NCBI RefSeq assembly: GCF_030817355.1
Contig: NZ_JAUSZH010000001.1
Coordinates: 3,218,501-3,282,500 of the forward strand
Length of the DNA: 64,000 nt
DNA from: Streptomyces sp. V1I1
Lineage (GTDB): Bacteria; Actinomycetota; Actinomycetes; Streptomycetales; Streptomycetaceae
Direction of reading: 5' to 3'
Position 1 is the stretch's first letter, and each line of letters begins with the position of its first letter. A program made the translations under genes and the position numbers. A model generated the notes under the pieces. The model did not search any database and was not told the DNA's origin. It saw nothing but the letters and a program-made list of their open reading frames with translations. Shown here piece after piece: positions 44,256 through 52,264 of this stretch.

Positions 44256-45893
44256 TCAGGGGCTCGTCTCGGCTCTGCCGAGCTTCAGCCGCTCTCGTAC
44301 GCCGCGGAACAGATCCTGCCCCTCGGCCTCCTCCTTGCCGCCCTTGGGCATCTCGACGAGCACGGTGTAGCGCTCACCGGCTTCGGTCACGACGTAGAAC
44401 GCCAGCCGGTGGACGGGGCGGGCAGTGTCGCCTTCCTGGGCGTAGTACGTCACGTCCAGCAGGGCGGCGTCGACACCGTGGTGATTGGCGGGGACGACGG
44501 TGCCTTTCGCCTCGGACGCGGTGAACCGGCCCGCGCGCGGGCCGCCGTCCCTCAGCCACTTCAGCTCGCGCTGCGCCCACTGGAGGGGTGTGTCCGTCGC
44601 CTTGGCTGCGTGCTTGAGCTCGACCCAGACGGGGTTGCCGCGCTCCTCGAAGGTGATCTCCTTGTCATTCGCAAGGGCGGCCTCGGAGGTGACGGGCTCG
44701 CGACTGTACGAGGCGGGGACGGAGATCTCAGCGTCGAGCCGGGACTCGAAGTAGGGCCGCCAGGTCTTCCAGGCGTCGGGGGTGGGCATGGGAGGTGGGG
44801 TGGTGCGGGTGGAGGTGCTGGCGCTGGGTTGGGCGGGGTCGTAGGCCCATACCGCTACGGCTACGGCTACGGCTACGGCGACGGCGATCGCGGCGGCGGT
44901 GCCGGCGAGCGCGTAGGGGACGCGGGAGCGGCGGCGCTTGGCGCCTGCGGCGGGCTTCTCCCCCGCCCCGCCCCTTCCCGGAACCGGGGGCGAGCCCCCA
45001 GACCCCGTATGCCCTTCGGGCATGTCCTCAGTCGCCGGCGGGGGGTCTGGGGCAGAGCCCCAGTTCGGGAAGGGGCGGGTAGGGGAGAGTTCCCGCTCCA
45101 CCTCGCCCACAGACGGCCGCTGCGACGGGTCCTTCGACAGCAGCCGTACGATCAACTCCGCCAGCGGCCCCGCCCGTACCGGCTCCGGCGGCTGCGCCTG
45201 GAGGATCGCGGCGAGCGTCGACTCGAGCGTCGTACGGCGGAACGGCGACCAGCCCTCCACCGCCGCGTACAGCAGCACCCCCAGCGACCACAGATCCGAC
45301 GCGGGACCGGCCGGGATCCCCTGCATGCGCTCCGGCGCGATGGATTCGAGCGAGCCCACGAACTCGCCGCTCACCGTCAGCGGCTCCTCGCCCTGGATAC
45401 GGGCGATGCCGAAGTCGGTGAGCACCACCCGGCCGTGCGGGCCGAGCAGCACGTTCGCGGGTTTCACATCCCGGTGGACGACCCCCTTCGCATGCGCCGC
45501 GCCCAGCGCGCCCGCGACGGCGAGGCCGATCCGCGCGGCCTCGGCCGGGGGCAGTGCGCCGCGCTTGAGGAGTTCGTGGAGGGATTCGCCACGGATCAAC
45601 TCCATGACGATCCAGGGGAGTCCGCCGTCCATGACGACGTCGTGGACGGCGATGGCCGCCGGGTGCTCGACCTGGGCCGCTGCCCGGGCCTCCCGCCGGA
45701 GCCGTTCGTACAGCCGCTGCCGGTAGGGGTCGTCTGGATCGCCGGGGAGCCGCGGCTCCTTCACCGCGCAGTCGCGGCCGACGAGTTCGTCGCGGGCCCG
45801 CCAGACGGTGCCCATGCCGCCGGAGCCGACACGCTCGACGAGGCGGTAACGGCCACCGATCAGCCGCCCCTCGCCCGAACTGGTCATGCTCAC
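44256..45893 (-). CDS. Receptor Ser/Thr protein kinase 1
   Basis: A 545-aa PASTA-less Hanks-type kinase. The kinase domain (16-270) is complete: Gly-rich loop VGSGGMGTVW, Lys45, HRD at 140-142, DFG at 160-162 and SDLWSLG. One membrane helix lies at about 323-347. The extracellular domain of about 190 residues ends in a region shared with the other kinases here (SVPASYSRE; ALLDVTYYAQEGD). The juxtamembrane linker (about 270-315) is encoded by a GC-rich palindrome inserted in frame. GTG at 45893 overlaps the upstream kinase stop (GTGA), so it is coupled to it. Confidence 0.93.
   Translation of the reverse strand: MSMTSSGEGRLIGGRYRLVERVGSGGMGTVWRARDELVGRDCAVKEPRLPGDPDDPYRQRLYERLRREARAAAQVEHPAAIAVHDVVMDGGLPWIVMELIRGESLHELLKRGALPPAEAARIGLAVAGALGAAHAKGVVHRDVKPANVLLGPHGRVVLTDFGIARIQGEEPLTVSGEFVGSLESIAPERMQGIPAGPASDLWSLGVLLYAAVEGWSPFRRTTLESTLAAILQAQPPEPVRAGPLAELIVRLLSKDPSQRPSVGEVERELSPTRPFPNWGSAPDPPPATEDMPEGHTGSGGSPPVPGRGGAGEKPAAGAKRRRSRVPYALAGTAAAIAVAVAVAVAVAVWAYDPAQPSASTSTRTTPPPMPTPDAWKTWRPYFESRLDAEISVPASYSREPVTSEAALANDKEITFEERGNPVWVELKHAAKATDTPLQWAQRELKWLRDGGPRAGRFTASEAKGTVVPANHHGVDAALLDVTYYAQEGDTARPVHRLAFYVVTEAGERYTVLVEMPKGGKEEAEGQDLFRGVRERLKLGRAETSP
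44961..45085. repeat. Long inverted repeat inside kinase 1
   Basis: Two arms of about 37 bases (CCGCCCCTTCCCG to AGACCCC at 44969-45006; complement at 45042-45078), nearly perfect and themselves containing hairpins, separated by about 35 bases. It encodes a Pro/Gly-rich linker. The outer motif also occurs at 18466. Confidence 0.8.
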
Positions 45894-47563
45894 ATCCTGG
45901 GGGTGAAGGAGTCGAGCGCCGTGTCGAAATGCCGTCGCGCCTCGTCGAGCCGGCCGACCGGGGCCGAGACCCAGACGTCGTACATCTTCCCGTCCTCGTC
46001 CCAGCAGATGTCGAACGTGTGCCGGGGTCCCTCGGCCATGGAGAAGCCGTTCCAGGTGAACTCCCAGAGCGCGGCGGACAGTCCGTTGTGCGTGGTCGCG
46101 GTGACCTTGCCGTCGCGGTAGCCGGGGTTGGTGCTGGGCCCGTCGGCGTCCGAGCGCCGCATCGCGCCGAGCGGCCCGTCGGAGGCCGGCTGCTGCATGC
46201 GTACGCCGATCCTGATGCCCTTGTCCGGCGCCATGTAGTAGACCCGCTTGTCGTCCGCGGAACGGACGAAGCCTGCGGGGACGGCAAGCGCGAAACCGTC
46301 CCGATCGGACACCATGAGATAACCCTCCGGCGCCACCGGCCTGTTGGGTGATGTGGAGGCGGTGACGGTCACCGTGGGCGTGGGAGTAGGGGTGGGCGTG
46401 GGCTTCGCGCCTGCCGCGGGCGACTGCGCCGTACGCACCGGAGGCGTACTGCTCGCCGCGGTGCGCCCCGCAGCCGCCCGGCCGTCGCCCCCGCCGTCGT
46501 CCAGGAGGAGCGCGGTGGCCCCTCCCGCCCCGGCCAGCGCGGCTACCAGGGCGGCTGCGACGAGCAACTGCGTACGGCGGCGAGCGGCCTTCGCGGGCAC
46601 GGACGGGCCGACGGGCGGGGCGACCGGCGGGTCGACTGGCGGTCGGGGCGCGTGCGCGCGCGGCGCGTCGAGACGGGTGGGTGTGTAACGCACCCCGGAC
46701 CCGGCCCCGGACCGGGACACCCCGGGCGTCGGTACGGCCCCCGTCGTGACGTACGTACGCAGCAACTCCTCCGCCTCCGCCGCGCCCAGCCTGCGCTCCG
46801 GATCCCGCTCGAGCAGCCCCAGCACAACCGGCAGCAGCGGCCCGGCCTGGGCGGGCGGACGGATCTCGTCCTCGACGACCGCATGCAGAATGCCGCCCAA
46901 CGAGTCGCGGCGGAACGGAGATTCACCGCTCAGCGCCGCGCACAACAGCACCCCCAGCGACCACAGATCCGACTCGGGACCCGCGGTGACGCCCTGCATC
47001 CGCTCCGGCGCTGTGTACTCGGGCGATCCGACGAACGACCCCGACTCGGTGATCGTGGTCGACCCGGCGAACTGCGCGATGCCGAAGTCGGTGAGGACGA
47101 CCCGGCCGGTCGACTCCTCAAGGAGTACGTTGGCGGGCTTCAGATCCCGGTGCAGCACGCCGAGCCCGTGCGCCGCGCGCAGCGCGCCCAGCAGCGCCAG
47201 CCCGATGCGCGCCGCCTCGGCGACGTCGACCGGTCCGCGCCGCGTGATCCGTTCGGCGAGCGAGCCGCCGTCGACCAACTCCATGACGATGTAAGGGAGT
47301 CCGTCGTCCACCACCACGTCATGGACGACGACCACATGCGGATGCTTGACCCGGGCGACGGCGCGAGCTTCGCGCAGCGGCGCGGCCGTCGAGGTGTACG
47401 GGGACGCGGAACGGCGCCCCTCGTCCTCCGGATGCAGCTCCTTGACGGCAACGCGACGCCCGAGCAGCTCGTCGTCCGCGCGCCACACAGTGCCCATGCC
47501 CCCGCGTCCCAGCCGGTCGAGGAGCCGGTAGCGGCCCGCGATCAGCCGCGTTTCCTCGGACAC
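45890..47563 (-). CDS. Receptor Ser/Thr protein kinase 2
   Basis: A 557-aa kinase with a complete catalytic domain (10-270): LGRGGMGTVW, Lys41, HRD (138-140), DFG (159-161). A Pro/Arg-rich juxtamembrane segment leads to one helix at about 330-355. The outer domain has a Pro/Thr-rich stalk, then a globular region (GYLMVSDRDGFALAVPAGF) that resembles the sensor domains of kinases 1 and 3. Start GTG at 47563 has AAGGGGGAG upstream. Its stop overlaps the start of kinase 1, and it follows kinase 3 by 29 bases, so three kinases form one operon. Confidence 0.94.
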   Translation of the reverse strand: MSEETRLIAGRYRLLDRLGRGGMGTVWRADDELLGRRVAVKELHPEDEGRRSASPYTSTAAPLREARAVARVKHPHVVVVHDVVVDDGLPYIVMELVDGGSLAERITRRGPVDVAEAARIGLALLGALRAAHGLGVLHRDLKPANVLLEESTGRVVLTDFGIAQFAGSTTITESGSFVGSPEYTAPERMQGVTAGPESDLWSLGVLLCAALSGESPFRRDSLGGILHAVVEDEIRPPAQAGPLLPVVLGLLERDPERRLGAAEAEELLRTYVTTGAVPTPGVSRSGAGSGVRYTPTRLDAPRAHAPRPPVDPPVAPPVGPSVPAKAARRRTQLLVAAALVAALAGAGGATALLLDDGGGDGRAAAGRTAASSTPPVRTAQSPAAGAKPTPTPTPTPTVTVTASTSPNRPVAPEGYLMVSDRDGFALAVPAGFVRSADDKRVYYMAPDKGIRIGVRMQQPASDGPLGAMRRSDADGPSTNPGYRDGKVTATTHNGLSAALWEFTWNGFSMAEGPRHTFDICWDEDGKMYDVWVSAPVGRLDEARRHFDTALDSFTPRM

Positions 47564-47592
47564 GCAACTCCCCCTTGATCAGCCTGCGTACA

Positions 47593-49197
47593 TCATGCCG
47601 GAGGCCGCCAGCCCCGCAGCATGGTGTCGAACTGCTCGCGGGTTGTCGCCCAGTCGTCGGCCGGTCCCGACATGTAGAGCGCGTACTCGGTGCCGTCGTC
47701 CGTGTAGTAGATCTGGTCGATGGCCCGCCGCGGGCCGGGGAAGGTCTTCTTCTCGGTCCAGGTGAACTCCCACTGCGCGGAGTTCGTCTGGTCACGGAAG
47801 GTGTTGGGGCCCAGCTTCAGCCTCTTGTACTTGGGCAGCCGCTTCTCCAGCCCCTTCTCCATGTCCAGCATGTGCATGTACGGATTCTCGAAGTCGGGCG
47901 ATGAGTTGCTGCTGATCCGGATGCGATGGCGGCCGTTGTCGGGTGTGTAGTCGATCTGGTCGCCGTCCGTCTGGCGCGTCCAGCCGTCCGGTACCCACAG
48001 GCTGAAGCCCTCCGGGTCCTCCACCCGGTGCCAGCCGGTCGGCACGCTCGACGAGGTGCCCGGCGGCGCGGTCGACTGCGTACCGGTGCGCTCCCCGCCG
48101 CCGTTGCCGCCGCCCGCGTACTTCATGGCCGCCAGTCCCGCGCCGCCACCGACGACGGCCGCGAGGACGACGACGATCGCCGCTCTGCGCAGGCGGCCGC
48201 CGCGCCGGGGCTCAGCCGCGGAAGCCGTGTTGGTGTGCCCCGGGTGCGGGAGGACGGGGGCGGGAGCGGCCGGCGTCGGGGAAGGCTGCTGTGTGGTCAC
48301 GGGCCGGGTGTGCTGCTGAGTCGGCTGCTGGGGCGGTACGTGTTTCCTCGTGGCGGCCGACGAGCCGCCCCCCATCGCCTCCAGCAGCAACTGCTCGGCC
48401 TCGGCGGCCGACGGCCGGGCCGCCGGGTCCTTGCGCAGCAGCGCCATGATCACCGGTGCCAGGGGTCCCGCCTGGTCAGGATGGCGCGGCTCCTCGTCAA
48501 CCACAGCCTGCATCGTGGACAGCGGAGACGAGCGCCGGAACGGCGACTCCCCCTCGACCGCCGTGTACAGCGTCGCGCCCAGCGACCAGAGGTCGGACGC
48601 GGGCCCCGGATCGGCACCGCGGACCCGCTCGGGGGCCAAGTAGTCGATGGACCCGACGATTTCCCCGGTTCTGGTGATCGTCGAGTCGCCCTCGATGGCG
48701 GCAATGCCGAAGTCGGTGATCAGCACCCGGCCGTCGCGGTTGAGCAGTACGTTCGCGGGCTTGACGTCCCGGTGCAGCACCCCGGCCGCGTGCGCGGCGC
48801 CCAGCGCGCGCAGTACGTGCAGCCCGATCCGGGCGGCCTCCTGCGCGGGAATTCGCCCGGACTCCTTGGCCGCGTCGGCGAGCGAGGGCCCGTCGACATA
48901 CTGCATGACGATCCAGGGGCGGGCGTCGTGTTCCAGCACATCGTGCACGGTGACGACACCGGGGTGGCTGATCCGGGCGGCGGCCCGGGCCTCTTTCTGG
49001 GTGCGGGCATGCAGGACGACCCGGTCGGCCTCGGAGACATACCGCCCGGCCGTCAGCTCCTTGACCGCGACGACCCTGTGCAGCAGTTCGTCGTGTGCGC
49101 GCCAGACCTTGCCCATGCCGCCGCTTCCGATGGTCTCGCTCAGGCGGTAACGCCCAGCGAGCAGTAGACCCGCGCCCGTACTTTGAGAGTGTTCCAC
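47593..49197 (-). CDS. Receptor Ser/Thr protein kinase 3
   Basis: A 534-aa kinase: IGSGGMGKVW, Lys46, HRD (142-144), DFG (162-164), then a Gln/Thr/Pro-rich linker, one helix at about 345-367 and an outer sensor domain (GWHRVEDPEGFSLWVPDGW; QWEFTWTEKKTFPG). I chose the GTG at 49197 because homology starts with the following residues; a GTG at 49224 also opens the frame. First gene of the three-kinase operon. Confidence 0.93.
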   Translation of the reverse strand: MEHSQSTGAGLLLAGRYRLSETIGSGGMGKVWRAHDELLHRVVAVKELTAGRYVSEADRVVLHARTQKEARAAARISHPGVVTVHDVLEHDARPWIVMQYVDGPSLADAAKESGRIPAQEAARIGLHVLRALGAAHAAGVLHRDVKPANVLLNRDGRVLITDFGIAAIEGDSTITRTGEIVGSIDYLAPERVRGADPGPASDLWSLGATLYTAVEGESPFRRSSPLSTMQAVVDEEPRHPDQAGPLAPVIMALLRKDPAARPSAAEAEQLLLEAMGGGSSAATRKHVPPQQPTQQHTRPVTTQQPSPTPAAPAPVLPHPGHTNTASAAEPRRGGRLRRAAIVVVLAAVVGGGAGLAAMKYAGGGNGGGERTGTQSTAPPGTSSSVPTGWHRVEDPEGFSLWVPDGWTRQTDGDQIDYTPDNGRHRIRISSNSSPDFENPYMHMLDMEKGLEKRLPKYKRLKLGPNTFRDQTNSAQWEFTWTEKKTFPGPRRAIDQIYYTDDGTEYALYMSGPADDWATTREQFDTMLRGWRPPA

Positions 49198-49351
49198 GTC
49201 CCCCGCCCAGTTCCTTGGGATCACAGGTTACGGAGGGGAATACGGCCACGGAACCTCGGATGCCTCAAGTGACCGCACTGTGATGATTGTGACTCTGCGC
49301 AACCGGAGCCAAAACGCCCACTAACGGATTTCCGGCGGGGTGTTGGACGGC

Positions 49352-49416
49352 TCCCCGGCGGCTCTCGGGCGGTCCCCGGCGGCTCTCGGGTGAGTCTCCG
49401 GCGGCTCTTGGGCGGG
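49352..49416. repeat. 21-22 bp tandem repeat downstream of the pseudokinase stop
   Basis: Three units of TCCCCGGCGGCTCTCGGGCGG type (49352, 49373, 49395) end one base before the TAG stop (49420-49418) of the minus-strand pseudokinase gene. Confidence 0.85.
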
Positions 49417-49417
49417 T

Positions 49418-52099
49418 CTAACGGGTGGCGCGGTACGCGGTCGTGGCTTCCCGGAAGACCTCCGTCACCTTGTCGCGCTGGTCCTCGGGACCGATCACCT
49501 GGACGACGTGGTAGCTGCCGCCGACGATCAGGGCGAGGTTGCGTACGTACACCTCGCGGCCGTTGCTGTCCTGCCAGGTGAACTGGCCCTCGGCCATGAC
49601 CTGCTGTCCCACGTCGATACGGCGCAGCCCGCTCGCCCCGGCCCAGGAGGACTCCCGCCACGGCTGGAGCTCGCGCTCCTTGTCGCGCTGATAGGCCAGC
49701 GGGTCGTTGCCGTTCGCCTTCACGGTGTCGCGGCCGGGAACCACGATCAGTGTGAAGTCACCGCCGGTATAACGGACTTGGCCGATGTCGTTGATGGGGC
49801 GGCGCTGCCAGGTCTTGTCGACGGCTGTCTGGAATCCCTCGGGGTCCTTGCGCAGCGTATAGCCGGACGGCAGGCTCCCGGCCGGCGCGGAGGTCTGGGG
49901 CTGCTGGGCTCCGGGGCTCGTGGTGGGGGTCGTGGGCGGGGTGTCCGGGCCCGTACGGTCCGGGCTCGGACCGGCCGCCGACGGACGCCCACCGCCCTTG
50001 CCCTGGGGCTGGTTCTGCTGCTGTGGCTCGGCCTTGGGCATGAACAGGACGGCGTACGCGATGGCGGCGACCAGGAGGAGCAGTATCAGCAGCAGGAAGG
50101 TGCGGCCGAGCGCACGCGGCCCGCGCCGCTCCCGGTTGCCCCGGGCCTTCTTGTGGCGGTGGCGGCCGTGCACCACTTCGGCCGAGCCCGCGCGGCGTCT
50201 GCGCACGAGCTCGCCCCGACGGCGTACGACCGGCAGCCGGTTGCCGTCCACCGGGCTCGACGGGACCGGCACGACGTCCATCCCGGCCTCGGGCTCGGGC
50301 GCGGACCGTACGAGCGAACGCAGCCAGCCGCGCAGTTCCTCGAAGTCCGGGCGTTCCGTGGGGTCCTGGCGCAGCAGTGACTCGACGACCGGGCGCAGCG
50401 GCCCGCACTCCTCGGCGAACGCGGGCGGCTCCGCGCACACGAGCTGGACCAGCTCGACCGCGCTCTCCTCGGGGTACGGGGCGTGGCCCTGCACGGCCCG
50501 GTAGAGGAGCGCACCCAGAGCCCAGAGATCGGTGGCGGGGCCGACGGGGGCCGCCAACTGCCAGTTCTCGTGTACGGGTCCGGCCTGCTCGGGGGCCCAC
50601 CGCTCGGTGACGGCCCCGACGACGGCGATACGCGCCTGCCGGGCACGCTCGGCGGCGAGCGGCGTTGCGGGGCCGCGATAAGCGGGGGTGCTGCCGCTCG
50701 CGACAATCTCGTCCCACCGCCCGGTGGGCACGGGGGCCCCGGCCACGACGGGCTGCCGCTGGGCGTCGGCCCGCAGGGCTTCCCGTCCGGCACCGCCGTG
50801 GTCCCAGCTCGAAGTGTTGCTGGTGGTGTTGCTGGTGGCGGGGGTGGTGCCGGTGCGGGCGCCGGGGAGCGCGGGCCGGGAGGCGTACGGGTCTCCGGCG
50901 GGGCGGTCGCGGGCGGCGCGGGGCTTACCGTCCGGGCCCACCTGGCGAGCGCCGTACGGCAGTTCCGGGGTGGGCCGATCAGCGGTGGGCCCTCCACCGG
51001 CCGGGAGGGCGCGTGGGCCGTCCTGTCCCGGGAACGGCCCGTCGTGCCAGGTCCCCGCCAGCCGGGCGCGGCCCGAGCCGCGCGGCCCGCCGCCCGGGTG
51101 CCAGCCGCCCTCGATCTCGTCCTCGTCGTCGATCTCGTCGTCGGTGTCGTCCACATTGAGGACCGGGCCCAACTCGCCCGGCCGCCTGGCCCACCAGTCC
51201 GGGTCGAAGCCCTGCACCGGACGGTCCCCCATGGCGGCGGAGCCGTCGCCCTGGCGCTGGTCCTCGCTGACGCGGGCCGCGGCCCGGGCACCCGCGCGGT
51301 ACGCCGCGATCGCGCCCGCCCTGGCGGCCCGGACGTCCGGCACGCCGGTCGCTGCACCGGTTCCGGCGCCGGGCAGCGCGGCGGGGGCAGCCGGGGCGGC
51401 GGGCAGTGCGGGCTCCCCCGACGGGTCGTCGTACTCCGGCGGCTCTTCCGAGTGCTCGCCCGAGTACTCATCCGAGTACTCCTCCGAGTGCTCGTCCGGC
51501 GGGCCCGGCACCGGGGCGTACCCGCACAGCGCCTCCTCCGCCGCGCCCGACGCCAGCCCGGTCAGGACCACGCGCCCGTCGTCGCAGACGAGCACCGTAC
51601 GGACGGTGATGTTCCGGTGGGTCCAGCCGTGCGTGTGCAGCACACGCAGCGCGGTGAGCACGTCGGAGGCGACCTCCGCAGCCCGGTAGGGACTGAGCGG
51701 CTTCTCCGCGAGCAGCGCCGCCAGCGGCCGTGCCGCGACACGTTCGCTCACTATCCAGAGCGAACCGCCTTCCGCGAAGACGTCGAAGACCTGGTCCAGA
51801 CGCGGGTGGTCGGGGATCTGCGCGGCCGCCTGCGCGGCCTCGATGGCCCGCCGCACCGCCGGGTCCGTGGGCCTGCGCGTCGTACGCCCCTGGGTCCGCC
51901 GCGGTACCGCCGCCCCGGCCAGGCCGTCCCCTTCGACGACCTCCGCGTCCACCACCTCCGGCAACGGCACCTGCCGCACCAGGACTTCCTGCCCGCTATA
52001 GGTGTCGAACGCCCGGGTCTCGACCAGTTCGTACTCGTCGGAGGGCGGCAGCGGCAGGCGGTAGCGGTCGGCGAGCACCCTTCCCGCATAGTCGTCCAC
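49418..52099 (-). CDS. Membrane pseudokinase with a long disordered insert
   Basis: An 893-aa protein related to the adjacent kinases but catalytically degenerate. The Gly-rich loop is absent, the beta-3 Lys is Arg42 (VLVRQV), HRD is HRN (161-163) and DFG is GLA (181-183). About 310 disordered residues (190-500; acidic Glu/Asp/Tyr/Ser tracts, then Gly/Pro/Arg) separate the N-terminal part from the C-lobe, which resumes at PATDLWALGALLYRAV. A helix at about 660-685 leads to an outer sensor-like domain (GYTLRKDPEGFQTAVDKTW). GTG at 52099 has GGGGAGG upstream. It probably acts as a scaffold or allosteric partner. Confidence 0.9.
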   Translation of the reverse strand: MDDYAGRVLADRYRLPLPPSDEYELVETRAFDTYSGQEVLVRQVPLPEVVDAEVVEGDGLAGAAVPRRTQGRTTRRPTDPAVRRAIEAAQAAAQIPDHPRLDQVFDVFAEGGSLWIVSERVAARPLAALLAEKPLSPYRAAEVASDVLTALRVLHTHGWTHRNITVRTVLVCDDGRVVLTGLASGAAEEALCGYAPVPGPPDEHSEEYSDEYSGEHSEEPPEYDDPSGEPALPAAPAAPAALPGAGTGAATGVPDVRAARAGAIAAYRAGARAAARVSEDQRQGDGSAAMGDRPVQGFDPDWWARRPGELGPVLNVDDTDDEIDDEDEIEGGWHPGGGPRGSGRARLAGTWHDGPFPGQDGPRALPAGGGPTADRPTPELPYGARQVGPDGKPRAARDRPAGDPYASRPALPGARTGTTPATSNTTSNTSSWDHGGAGREALRADAQRQPVVAGAPVPTGRWDEIVASGSTPAYRGPATPLAAERARQARIAVVGAVTERWAPEQAGPVHENWQLAAPVGPATDLWALGALLYRAVQGHAPYPEESAVELVQLVCAEPPAFAEECGPLRPVVESLLRQDPTERPDFEELRGWLRSLVRSAPEPEAGMDVVPVPSSPVDGNRLPVVRRRGELVRRRRAGSAEVVHGRHRHKKARGNRERRGPRALGRTFLLLILLLLVAAIAYAVLFMPKAEPQQQNQPQGKGGGRPSAAGPSPDRTGPDTPPTTPTTSPGAQQPQTSAPAGSLPSGYTLRKDPEGFQTAVDKTWQRRPINDIGQVRYTGGDFTLIVVPGRDTVKANGNDPLAYQRDKERELQPWRESSWAGASGLRRIDVGQQVMAEGQFTWQDSNGREVYVRNLALIVGGSYHVVQVIGPEDQRDKVTEVFREATTAYRATR

Positions 52100-52264
52100 G
52101 ACGCCTCCCCACGAGCGTGCTGTCCCCAGGCCGGTCCGTCCCGGAGGTGTCGCAGCCGTGCCGCAGCAAACCGTCAATTCCGGTCATTTGACGGCCCCTT
52201 ACGGCCTCATACGACCCCTTGCAGCTGCCTACCGTCCGCGAGCTCTCACGATACGTGGCCTTAC

